From the NCBI RefSeq assembly GCF_001687365.1, contig NZ_LGLV01000011.1, positions 62,001 through 126,000 of the forward strand: a stretch of 64,000 nt of DNA, written 5' to 3'. A program made the position numbers and the translations under genes. The number at the start of each line of letters is the position of its first letter. The first letter of the stretch is position 1. A model generated the notes under the pieces. That model ran no database searches. It was not told the DNA's origin and was given only the letters and a program-made list of their open reading frames with translations. Positions 56,588 through 64,000 of this stretch are shown one piece after another. This DNA is from Pararhizobium polonicum (GTDB lineage: Bacteria > Pseudomonadota > Alphaproteobacteria > Rhizobiales > Rhizobiaceae).

Positions 56588-57460
56588 TCAGACGAGATCG
56601 ATCTTCGTCTGCGAGCGGCCGGCGAGGTCCTGGATGAACTGCCAGGCGACGCGGCCGGAGCGGGCGCCGCGGGTTGTACTCCATTCCAGCGCATCGGCAT
56701 GGAGTTGCACGGGATCGGCCGCCAGCCCGAAATGAGCGGCATAGCTGTCGATCATCGCCAGATAGTCATCCTGGCTGCACTTGTAGAAACCGAGCCAGAG
56801 CCCGAAACGATCGGACAGTGAAACCTTCTCCTCGACCGCTTCGGACGGATTGATCGCTGTGGATTGCTCGTTTTCCATCATGTGACGCGGCAGCAGATGC
56901 CGGCGGTTGGATGTCGCGTAGAGCAGCACGTTCGCCGGCCGGCCTTCTATGCCGCCGTCGAGAACGGCCTTGAGTGACTTGTAGGACGTATCGTCATGAT
57001 CGAAGGACAGGTCATCGCAGAAGACGATGACCGGTACTGGCGCGGTTTTCAGGATTTCCATCAGAGTCGGCAGCGTGGCGATGTCCTCGCGGTGGACTTC
57101 GACCAGTTTCAGGCGGATGCCTGCGTGTTCGGCCACACTGGCGTGAACCGCCTTGACCAGCGATGACTTGCCCATGCCCCGTGCGCCCCAGAGAAGCACG
57201 TTGTTTGCCGGAAAGCCCTGCGCAAAGCGCAGCGTGTTGTCGAAGAGGATATCGCGCACATGATCGACGCTGCGGATCAGCTTGAGTTCGACGCGGTTCG
57301 GCTTGGTAACCGGCTGCAGATGCAGGCGCTGGGGAGACCAGACGAAACATTCCGCCGCGTTCCAATCGTTGACGGCCGGCGCCGGCCCCGCGATCCGTTC
57401 GATGGCTGCCGACAGCTTGCGCATTTCGGCGATCAGAAGGTCGATTTTGGTATCCTGCAT
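56588..57460 (-). CDS. DUF815 family AAA+-type ATPase
   Basis: A 290-residue P-loop ATPase of family DUF815, found in many proteobacteria with no firm role. Walker A is GARGMGKSS (about 92-100) and Walker B VIVFCDDLSFD (about 144-154), with a sensor-like LLYATSNRRHLLPR segment (about 178-192). No signal peptide or membrane helix, so it is cytoplasmic. It starts with ATG at 57460, and converges with the NlpD/DipM-like gene. Located between division and Sec genes, it is divergent from yajC. Related proteins have been discussed as AAA+ chaperone-like ATPases, but I make no functional claim. Confidence 0.88.
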   Translation of the reverse strand: MQDTKIDLLIAEMRKLSAAIERIAGPAPAVNDWNAAECFVWSPQRLHLQPVTKPNRVELKLIRSVDHVRDILFDNTLRFAQGFPANNVLLWGARGMGKSSLVKAVHASVAEHAGIRLKLVEVHREDIATLPTLMEILKTAPVPVIVFCDDLSFDHDDTSYKSLKAVLDGGIEGRPANVLLYATSNRRHLLPRHMMENEQSTAINPSEAVEEKVSLSDRFGLWLGFYKCSQDDYLAMIDSYAAHFGLAADPVQLHADALEWSTTRGARSGRVAWQFIQDLAGRSQTKIDLV

Positions 57461-57705
57461 CTAAGAGCTTCCCGAAAGATGGCGACAGGTTTCGGCTGAG
57501 AGGCCGAACTGTCCGGTAGCACGGCTGATCTAACGGTAAAAGCCGCGAAATCGATGAGAAAGAGCTTCTCCTTGGGCCGATTTCATGTATGAGGCTGAAG
57601 ACAGAGGCCGGGGGGCGGTTGTTGCATTCATATCAGCCTTTCCTATATTCCGGCGATCCGAAACGCGGGCAGCCTGTCCGCCAAATTGCATTCAAGGAGT
57701 GATTG

Positions 57706-58041
57706 ATGTTCATTACCGAGGCATTCGCCCAGACGGCACCCGGCGCAGGTGCCGGTGGCGCTGATATTCTGATGTCGATCCTGCCGTTCCTGCTGATCTT
57801 CGTCGTGATGTACTTCCTGATCATCCGTCCGCAGCGCGCCAACATGAAGCGCCGCGAGGAACTGCTGAAGAACATTCGCCGCGGCGATCAGGTCGTCACC
57901 GGTGGCGGCATCCTCGGCAAGGTGACGAAGGTCATCGACGATAGCGAACTCGAAGTCGAAATTGCTGACGGCGTGAAGATTCGTGTGGTACGCAGTGGTG
58001 TATCCGAAGTCCGTGTGAAGGGCGAACCCGTCAAGGAATAG
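57706..58041 (+). CDS. yajC: Preprotein translocase subunit YajC
   Basis: YajC, 111 residues, a small inner-membrane partner of SecDF and SecYEG-YidC. It has a short N-terminus with FAQTAPGAGAGG, one membrane helix (about 22-42, ILMSILPFLLIFVVMYFLII), the RPQRANMKRREELLKNIRRGD signature and a small cytoplasmic beta domain. ATG 57706 follows AAGGAG; a TTG at 57703 would add one residue. secDF begins 59 bases on. Confidence 0.95.
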   Translation: MFITEAFAQTAPGAGAGGADILMSILPFLLIFVVMYFLIIRPQRANMKRREELLKNIRRGDQVVTGGGILGKVTKVIDDSELEVEIADGVKIRVVRSGVSEVRVKGEPVKE

Positions 58042-58100
58042 TCTTGCGGGGAGGCCGGGATACACTGGTCACCTTGTAACGACATATCTTTGAGAGCTTC

Positions 58101-60662
58101 ATGCCATATCTTTCCCGCTGGAAAACCATCATCGTCTGGCTCGTCGTGCTTCTCAGCATCGTGGTGGCCTTGCCGAATGCGGTTCCCAACAGCGTGCTGG
58201 ATGGTTTGCCGGACTGGGCTCCAAAGAAGCAGTTGATGCTTGGCCTCGATCTTCAGGGCGGATCCCAGATCACGCTGAAGATCGAGCGGGACGATGTGGT
58301 CAAGGCCCGTCTCGAGGCCGTCATCGATGCAGTCGGCTCGCGGTTGCGTGCAGCCGCCATCGGCTATTCAGGCCTGTCCGGCACCGGGCAGGCCATTCAG
58401 CTTCGTCTTCGTGATCCCGCGCAAACCGATGCTGCGCGCGCGGCATTGAAACCACTGACCGAACCGGTCAAGGCGGGCGGGCTGACGAAAGATGCCGTCA
58501 GCGAAGTGACCATCACTAGTTCACCCGATGGTGTCTTGAACCTTGACGTCACGAACGATGGTATCGACCATCGCATTTCGACCACGCTCGACACAGCGAT
58601 CACCGTGTTACACCAACGGCTGACCGAACTCGGTTCCCTGCAGCCGAAAATCCGCAGGCAGGGTGCCGACCGGATCGTCGTTCAGATCCCCGGCCGCTAC
58701 GATCCCGAACAGGTCAAATATATCCTCAGCCAGGCGGGTGCGCTGTCGTTTCGAAGCATCGACATGTCGATGGCCGTGCAGGATGCGGTCAACGGCCAGC
58801 CGCCGGTCAATTCGGAGGTTCTCTATTCGGCCGACGATCCGCCGATCGGCTATCTCGTCCGCCGGCAGCCGATCATCGCCAACAGCGACATCGTCGACGC
58901 CCAAGCGGCCATCAATGCCCAATCGGGCAATCCTGTCGTCAATCTGCGGCTGGGGCCGGAGGGAACCGCACGGTTTGCGCAGGCGACAGCCGACAATGCC
59001 GGTGCGACGGTTGCGATCGTTCTCGACGGGTCGGTGATTGCGACGCCGCTGGTGCGCAAGGCAATCACCGACGGCACCGTGCAGCTGGTCGCGGAGATGA
59101 GCCCGGAAGGGGCTGACGATCTGGCGCTGCTCTTGCGCGCCGGCGCCTTGCCGACGCCGCTGACCGTTGTCGAGGAGCGATCGATCGGCGCCGGGCGCGG
59201 CGCGGATTCGATTCACTCCATTGTGACGGCCGGTGCCATCGGCGCCGTTCTCGTCATCCTGTTCATGGTGGGATTCTACGGACTTTTCGGCGCAGTCGCG
59301 AGCCTTGCGGTTGCGCTCAACGTCGTCATGATCATCGCTGTGCTGTCGGCCACGGGGCTGCCGCTGACCTTGCCGGGGATTGCCGGGATCGTGCTGACGA
59401 TCGGCATGGCGGTCGATTCCAATGTTCTGATCTATGAGCGTATCCGCGAAGAGGTGCGGCATGGCCGGTCTGTGTCGGATGCGATGAAATATGGTTTCTC
59501 ACGGGCCTTCGCCGCCATCGTCGATGCCAACATCACCACGCTGATCGCCGCCATCATCCTGCTGTTCCTTGGGACCGGTTCGGTTCGCGGTTTTGCCGTA
59601 ACGCTTGCCATCGGTATCGTCACCACGCTCTTTACCGCTTTCACCCTGACGCGGGTGATGCTGGAGATCTGGGTCGATCGCCGCCGGCCGACGGCGCTGC
59701 CGGACGGTATCCGCACCGGTATCTTCGATGGTGCCGCGTTCCGCTTCATGGCGATCCGCAACTATGTCTTTTCGCTGACGGCGATCCTGTCCGTCCTCAG
59801 CATGCTGCTGTTCGGTGCGCTCGGGATCAATCTCGGCATCGATTTTTCCGGCGGTTCGGTGATCGAGCTGAAAGCCCGCGAGGGCAATGCCGATATCGAG
59901 GATATTCGCGGGCGGCTGTATGAGCTCAATATCGGCGATGTCACGGTAAAGCCGTTCGGTTCGCCGCAGGATGTCGTGGTACGCGTGCATTCGCGCGATG
60001 GCGGTGAGAATGCCGAGCAGACATCGGTGATCATGATCCGCGGCGAGCTCGAGGATGCCTATGAATTCCGCCGCGTCGAAGTCGTCGGGCCGTCCGTCTC
60101 CGGTGATCTCACGACGGCGGCAACCATTGGCGTGCTCGCCTCGCTGCTGGCGATCCTGATCTATATCTGGGTCCGGTTCGAATGGCAGTTCGCTGCAGGT
60201 GCCATCGTCGCCACGCTGCATGACGTGCTGTTGACCATCGGCCTCTTCGTCGTCACCGGCATGGAGTTCAACCTGACGAGCATCGCAGCACTTCTGACCA
60301 TCGTCGGCTATTCGCTGAACGACACGGTGGTGGTCTATGACCGGGTTCGCGAAAATCTCAGGCGCTATCCGCGCATGCCATTGCCGATCCTGATCGACAC
60401 CTCGATCAATCAGACCCTGTCGCGAACGGTCCTGACCGGCGCGACGACCACGCTGGCGCTGGCAGCGCTTTGCTTCTTCGGCGGCGAGGCCATCCAGGCA
60501 TTTGCCTTCGTGATGCTGTTCGGCGTCGCCGTCGGCACGTTCTCCTCCATTTACGTCGCAGGCCCCGTCCTCATCCTCTTCAAGCTGCGGCACGGTGCGC
60601 CGGGCGGCGATGCGGAAAAGACCGGTGGAGCCGAGATGCACCCGGCCAAGGGAGCGCAGTAG
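58101..60662 (+). CDS. secDF: Protein translocase subunit SecDF (fused)
   Basis: An 853-residue fusion of SecD and SecF, the RND-type accessory motor that uses the proton gradient to pull proteins across after SecA. The SecD half has a first membrane helix near 10-28, the large periplasmic P1 domain (LMLGLDLQGGSQITLKI near its start) and five helices with the AVDSNVLIYERIREE motif. The SecF half begins near 545 with FMAIRNYVFSLTAI, the short periplasmic domain and GYSLNDTVVVYDRVREN. Fusion is common in rhizobia; E. coli has separate genes. Its stop is immediately followed by the next start codon. Confidence 0.97.
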   Translation: MPYLSRWKTIIVWLVVLLSIVVALPNAVPNSVLDGLPDWAPKKQLMLGLDLQGGSQITLKIERDDVVKARLEAVIDAVGSRLRAAAIGYSGLSGTGQAIQLRLRDPAQTDAARAALKPLTEPVKAGGLTKDAVSEVTITSSPDGVLNLDVTNDGIDHRISTTLDTAITVLHQRLTELGSLQPKIRRQGADRIVVQIPGRYDPEQVKYILSQAGALSFRSIDMSMAVQDAVNGQPPVNSEVLYSADDPPIGYLVRRQPIIANSDIVDAQAAINAQSGNPVVNLRLGPEGTARFAQATADNAGATVAIVLDGSVIATPLVRKAITDGTVQLVAEMSPEGADDLALLLRAGALPTPLTVVEERSIGAGRGADSIHSIVTAGAIGAVLVILFMVGFYGLFGAVASLAVALNVVMIIAVLSATGLPLTLPGIAGIVLTIGMAVDSNVLIYERIREEVRHGRSVSDAMKYGFSRAFAAIVDANITTLIAAIILLFLGTGSVRGFAVTLAIGIVTTLFTAFTLTRVMLEIWVDRRRPTALPDGIRTGIFDGAAFRFMAIRNYVFSLTAILSVLSMLLFGALGINLGIDFSGGSVIELKAREGNADIEDIRGRLYELNIGDVTVKPFGSPQDVVVRVHSRDGGENAEQTSVIMIRGELEDAYEFRRVEVVGPSVSGDLTTAATIGVLASLLAILIYIWVRFEWQFAAGAIVATLHDVLLTIGLFVVTGMEFNLTSIAALLTIVGYSLNDTVVVYDRVRENLRRYPRMPLPILIDTSINQTLSRTVLTGATTTLALAALCFFGGEAIQAFAFVMLFGVAVGTFSSIYVAGPVLILFKLRHGAPGGDAEKTGGAEMHPAKGAQ

Positions 60663-61049
60663 ATGCGTAAGCCGATAGAAATCCGGCAGGCGCATTTCCC
60701 GGGCCGGGCGCCGATCGACAGCTATGGCAACGGCGGCTTCCGTTTTGCCGAGATGTCGCATCGCGGTTCGCTGCTGATGCTGCCGTCCGGCATCTACGGC
60801 TGGGACATGGTGGAAGGCGATCCATTGACCGCGGACTATTTCCAGCGGGTCTTCGAAGAAGCGGCAGCGATCGAGGTGATCCTTGTCGGAACGGGCAAGG
60901 ACATAAGGCCGTTGCCGGCCGCGCTGAAGGCGAAGTTCAAGGAACACGCGATTTCATCCGATCCGATGAGCACCGGCGCTGCCATTCGCACCTACAACAT
61001 CATGCTTGCAGAATCCCGCGCCGTGGCTGCAGCCCTTATTGCCGTCTGA
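60663..61049 (+). CDS. Mth938-like (DUF498) protein, NDUFAF3 family homologue
   Basis: A 128-residue protein of the Mth938/DUF498 family, the same family as human NDUFAF3, a mitochondrial assembly factor for respiratory complex I. Typical segments are YGNGGFRFAEMSHRGSLLMLPSGIYGWD in the middle and ILVGTGKDIRPLPAALKAKFKEH, then STGAAIRTYNIMLAESRAVAAALI. No signal peptide or membrane helix. The ATG lies directly after the secDF stop and the next gene begins four bases after its own stop, so it is surely in the secDF operon. The bacterial role is not established. Confidence 0.88.
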   Translation: MRKPIEIRQAHFPGRAPIDSYGNGGFRFAEMSHRGSLLMLPSGIYGWDMVEGDPLTADYFQRVFEEAAAIEVILVGTGKDIRPLPAALKAKFKEHAISSDPMSTGAAIRTYNIMLAESRAVAAALIAV

Positions 61050-61052
61050 ACG

Positions 61053-61928
61053 ATGAACATGCCAGAAAATTCGACTGCCGCCCCCAAGTCGGTCTACGAC
61101 GCCTGCCTGCCGGCTTTGCGGGATAGCGATCGTGATCGTTATCTCGCCTGCCTGCTGTCGCCACAGGACAAGCGCGGACCGCTGTCGGCGCTCTATGCCT
61201 TTCACGCCGAAATCGCTCGAATACGCGATCTGGTGCGTGAACCGCTGCCCGGCGAAATCCGTCTGCAGTGGTGGCGCGATGTGCTTGCTGATCCAGGCGG
61301 CGCAAGCGGTGAGGGCCATCCGCTGGCGGAAGCGCTGCTTGCCTGCATCAGACGTCATGAACTGCCGGTTTCGGTGCTTGAGGACATGATCGACGCCCGC
61401 ATCTTCGATCTCTACGATGATCCGATGGAGAACCGGTCCTCGCTGGAAGGCTATGCGGGCGAGACGGCATCGGCGCTCATCCAGCTCGCCAGTCTCATTC
61501 TCGATCCCGCCCATGCGCCGCAATCGGCGTCAGCCGCCGGTCATGCGGGCGTCGCCCAGACGATTGCCGGTCTGCTGCTGCTGCTGCCGCTGCATCGCCG
61601 GCGCGGGCAGGTCTATTTTCCGGCGGAGCTTCTGGCTGCGACCGGGCTGGACCGGGATGCCTTTCTGTCCGGCAAGGACGAGCAGGCCGTCACCCTGGCG
61701 ATCCGGGCATTCGCCGGTCTTGGCCGCGACCATCTGGCCAAGGCACGCGCGGCATCCGATGCGATCTCTCCAATGAACCGCTCCGCCTTCACCACGCTGG
61801 CGCTGGCGGAGCCGGTCTTCGACCGTGCCGAGCGGGCGGGCTCGAAACTCTTCGACCAGTCGATCGTTCCGTCGCAATGGCGCCGGCAGTGGTGGATGTG
61901 GAAAGCCGCCCGCAGCGGCCGATGGTAA
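61053..61928 (+). CDS. Squalene/phytoene synthase-superfamily protein (NDUFAF6-like)
   Basis: A 291-residue all-alpha protein of the squalene/phytoene synthase superfamily. True synthases carry two DxxxD motifs; here the first position reads EIARIRDLV (53-61), without a DxxxD, followed by PGEIRLQWWRDVL (67-79). This pattern matches NDUFAF6, the complex I assembly factor with a synthase fold, better than CrtB. The second motif position (HAGVAQTIAGLLLLLPLH) also lacks a clear Asp cluster. The gene starts four bases after the Mth938 gene. Annotation as phytoene synthase would be misleading; no other carotenoid genes are in the window. Confidence 0.8.
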   Translation: MNMPENSTAAPKSVYDACLPALRDSDRDRYLACLLSPQDKRGPLSALYAFHAEIARIRDLVREPLPGEIRLQWWRDVLADPGGASGEGHPLAEALLACIRRHELPVSVLEDMIDARIFDLYDDPMENRSSLEGYAGETASALIQLASLILDPAHAPQSASAAGHAGVAQTIAGLLLLLPLHRRRGQVYFPAELLAATGLDRDAFLSGKDEQAVTLAIRAFAGLGRDHLAKARAASDAISPMNRSAFTTLALAEPVFDRAERAGSKLFDQSIVPSQWRRQWWMWKAARSGRW

Positions 61929-62057
61929 AACGCCCGAAGCAATGGTTGCCGGGCAGCGACCACGATTTCCCAAACGGCGGCACATTGGCGCAAGGTTCGC
62001 CTTTTAAGATTGCGCCCGTGTTATCGTCGCATACGGCGCAAAAGAGGAGTCGGCGTC

Positions 62058-62504
62058 ATGGTCTGGCCGGTCGTCATCATCTGCATTCTGCTTGCAGCTG
62101 TTTTCTACGTGCGGATGAAGGCGCGTGCCGACAAGGACAGGCGGGAGCCGGATGCCGGTCTGGCAATCCTCGATTTCGGCCGCGCCTTTCCCGAGGAGGC
62201 CATCAGGGCCATTCACGCGACGGTCGATGAGAAAGCCTATTTCGTCCGCCTTCACGACGGCAAGGTCGGGTTCATGGCGGCACACGGCAATCATTTCATC
62301 TGCCACCTGATCGCGGCGGGCAAGGTCAGTGTCGATGTGAGCCATGCGCGGAGCGGGCAGGGCCTCAAGGTGCATTTCGCCGATTTCTCGCATCTCGACG
62401 GCGTCTACGCGTTTGCGAGCCCCGAGATCGCAGCCGAGGTTTCCCTCTGGCTGCTCGACAGCTTCAATCCGCACTCGGATGCTAAGGCCGTCCCGGCGGG
62501 TTAA
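62058..62504 (+). CDS. Small membrane-anchored protein of unknown function
   Basis: A 148-residue protein with an N-terminal membrane helix (about 3-18, [16 protein letters not shown]) followed by a basic stretch ([14 protein letters not shown]) and a mostly soluble domain ([21 protein letters not shown], then [13 protein letters not shown]). I do not recognise its family, but similar short proteins occur near secDF or trmFO in rhizobia as far as I remember. ATG 62058 follows GAGGAG with good spacing. It lies 130 bases after the NDUFAF6-like gene and shares its stop bases with trmFO, convergent on the other strand (TTAA at 62501-62504). Confidence 0.78.
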   Translation: MVWPVVIICILLAAVFYVRMKARADKDRREPDAGLAILDFGRAFPEEAIRAIHATVDEKAYFVRLHDGKVGFMAAHGNHFICHLIAAGKVSVDVSHARSGQGLKVHFADFSHLDGVYAFASPEIAAEVSLWLLDSFNPHSDAKAVPAG

Positions 62505-63916
62505 CTGTGAGCTTTCAGCCAGGCTGCACAATCTTCCAGCGCGCGCGCGGCGACGAGCTGTTTCTTCATCACCGTCTTGTCCTTGCCCCGGAAGCGCTTG
62601 ATGCCTTCGGGCTTGACGATGGCGCCGGGTTCCAGCAGCGGAAACAGGCCGAAGTTGATGTTCATCGGCTGAAACGAGCGTTTGCCGGGTTCATCGTCCG
62701 AGACGATATGGCCGCCGGTGATATGATTGAGCAGCGAGCCGAAGGCCGTGGTTTCCGGCGGTAGTGGCAGCGGCTGGCCCTTCCGCTCCGCGGCTGCGAA
62801 ACGGCCGGCCAGAAGGCCGATGCTGGCGCTTTCGACATAGCCTTCGCAGCCGGTGATCTGGCCGGCGAAACGCAAGCCCGGCCGCGATTTCAGCGTCAGC
62901 GAGGTGTCAAGCAGCACCGGTGAATGGATATAGGTATTGCGGTGCAGGCCGCCGAGGCGAGCGAACTCGGCTTTTTCAAGCCCGGGAATCATCCGGATGA
63001 CTTCCGCCTGTGCGCCGTATTTCAGCTTCGTCTGGAACCCAACCATGTTGTAGAGCGTGCCGAGCGCATTGTCCTGGCGCAACTGCACCACCGCATAGGC
63101 CTTGACGGTCGGATTGTGAGCGTTGGTGAGGCCCATCGGTTTCATCGGGCCGTGACGCAGGGTTTCACGGCCGCGCTCTGCCATGACCTCAATCGGCAGG
63201 CAGCCGTCGAAATAGGGCGTGCCTTCCCACTCCTTGAAGCCGGTCTTGTCGCCGGCGATCAGCGCATCGACGAAGGCGTTGTACTGCGCCTCATCCATCG
63301 GGCAGTTGATATAGTCCTTGCCGGTTCCGCCCGGCCCGACCTTGTCGTAGCGTGACTGGAACCAGCAGATATCCATATCGATGCTCTCGGTATGAATGAT
63401 CGGGGCGATGGCGTCGAAAAAGGCCAGCGCATCGGCGCCGGTTTCGGCCTGGATAGCGCTTGCCAGTGATGGCGCCGTCAGCGGCCCGGTGGCGATGATC
63501 GCGAGATCCCACTCCTTCGGCGGCAGGCCGGACACTTCCTCGCGCACGACGGTGATCAGCGGGTGGCTGTCGATCGATGCCGTCACGGCGTCGGAGAAGC
63601 CGTCGCGGTCGACCGCGAGTGCGCCACCGGCCGGAACCTGGTTCTTGTCGGCGCAGGACATGATCAGCGAACCGGCCAGCCGCATCTCGGCATGCAGCAC
63701 GCCAACGGCGTTGCTGGTGGCGTCATCGGAGCGGAAGGAGTTGGAGCAGACCAGTTCGGCAAGGCCGTCGGTCTTGTGGGCATCCGTGCCGCGCACGCCG
63801 CGCATTTCGTGAAGAATGACGGGGATGCCCGATTCGGCGATTTGCCAGGCGGCTTCAGAGCCGGCAAGGCCACCGCCGATGACGTGGATGGGAGCGTGGG
63901 AAGATTTGTCTGTCAT
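62501..63916 (-). CDS. trmFO: Methylenetetrahydrofolate--tRNA-(uracil-5-)-methyltransferase TrmFO
   Basis: TrmFO, 471 residues, a folate- and FAD-dependent enzyme that makes 5-methyluridine at position 54 (T-loop) of tRNA; used in place of TrmA in Gram-positives and alphaproteobacteria. The FAD site [15 protein letters not shown] is near residues 10-24; [40 protein letters not shown] and [11 protein letters not shown] are family motifs. I chose ATG 63916; an in-frame extension to 63994 is not conserved-looking. The promoter probably lies in the last 80 bases of the window. Confidence 0.96.
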   Translation of the reverse strand: MTDKSSHAPIHVIGGGLAGSEAAWQIAESGIPVILHEMRGVRGTDAHKTDGLAELVCSNSFRSDDATSNAVGVLHAEMRLAGSLIMSCADKNQVPAGGALAVDRDGFSDAVTASIDSHPLITVVREEVSGLPPKEWDLAIIATGPLTAPSLASAIQAETGADALAFFDAIAPIIHTESIDMDICWFQSRYDKVGPGGTGKDYINCPMDEAQYNAFVDALIAGDKTGFKEWEGTPYFDGCLPIEVMAERGRETLRHGPMKPMGLTNAHNPTVKAYAVVQLRQDNALGTLYNMVGFQTKLKYGAQAEVIRMIPGLEKAEFARLGGLHRNTYIHSPVLLDTSLTLKSRPGLRFAGQITGCEGYVESASIGLLAGRFAAAERKGQPLPLPPETTAFGSLLNHITGGHIVSDDEPGKRSFQPMNINFGLFPLLEPGAIVKPEGIKRFRGKDKTVMKKQLVAARALEDCAAWLKAHS

Positions 63917-64000
63917 GCGCCGTTTATTAGAGCAAGGCGGGCAGGAAGGAAACCGGTTCCGTGCGGGTGATCGCTTGCAGGAGCCCGGAATCAAAAACGG

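Noticed and set aside
61053-61928. Phytoene synthase of a carotenoid pathway
   Set aside because: First DxxxD motif absent, no crt neighbours, better match to the NDUFAF6-type branch.

Overview
The window is chromosomal housekeeping DNA of an alphaproteobacterium of the order Hyphomicrobiales (Rhizobiales), most likely Rhizobiaceae (Rhizobium/Agrobacterium/Sinorhizobium relatives). The reasons are an ExoR exopolysaccharide regulator, a PopZ (DUF2497) polar organizer, an EipB/DUF1849 envelope protein, a fused secDF, LpxI in place of LpxH, TrmFO, a perfect CtrA-type box, and a gene order that as far as I remember is shared across this family. Base composition is high GC and coding density is high. 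I see no rRNA, tRNA, CRISPR array, prophage, insertion sequence or integrase.

Layout. 1-3.4 kb: the 3' end of clpA, an azlCD branched-chain amino-acid exporter pair and a PAP2-like membrane phosphatase. 3.4-6.3 kb: a minus-strand run of HIT protein, GNAT/DUF482, glycerophosphodiester phosphodiesterase and RidA, divergent from eipB. 7.5-20.8 kb: a plus-strand translation and envelope cluster rpsB-tsf-pyrH-frr-uppS-cdsA-rseP-bamA-lpxD-fabZ-lpxA-lpxI-lpxB, joining translation, undecaprenyl and phospholipid precursors, outer-membrane protein assembly and lipid A synthesis. 20.8-28 kb: gltA (minus), comEC, exbB-exbD, a PagL-like lipid A deacylase (minus) and a PCMT-family methyltransferase. 28.4-35.6 kb: tolC, popZ, valS and a FadL-like porin.

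36.2-48.9 kb: exoR, xthA, cls, an A-type Fe-S carrier, dgt, argS, a very large SPOR-domain membrane protein, nagZ and scpA-scpB. 49.2-53.7 kb: tatA-tatB-tatC-serS-surE-pcm. 54-56.5 kb: an unknown protein behind a CtrA-type box, then a degenerate-LytM NlpD/DipM-like lipoprotein. 56.6-64 kb: a DUF815 ATPase (minus), then yajC-secDF followed by homologues of two mitochondrial complex I assembly-factor families (Mth938/NDUFAF3 and a squalene-synthase-like NDUFAF6 relative), a small membrane protein and convergent trmFO.

Most genes work together in envelope biogenesis: precursor lipids (uppS, cdsA, cls), lipid A (lpxDAIB, fabZ, PagL-like), outer-membrane protein folding and quality control (bamA, rseP, eipB), export (tat, yajC-secDF, tolC), peptidoglycan turnover and division (nagZ, NlpD/DipM-like, SPOR protein) and envelope-stress or exopolysaccharide signalling (exoR). 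I found no defence island or clearly new system. The best leads are the secDF-linked pair of complex I assembly-factor homologues, the CtrA-box gene of unknown function, the 992-residue SPOR protein with an AT-rich island just upstream inside argS, and several structured leaders and terminators.
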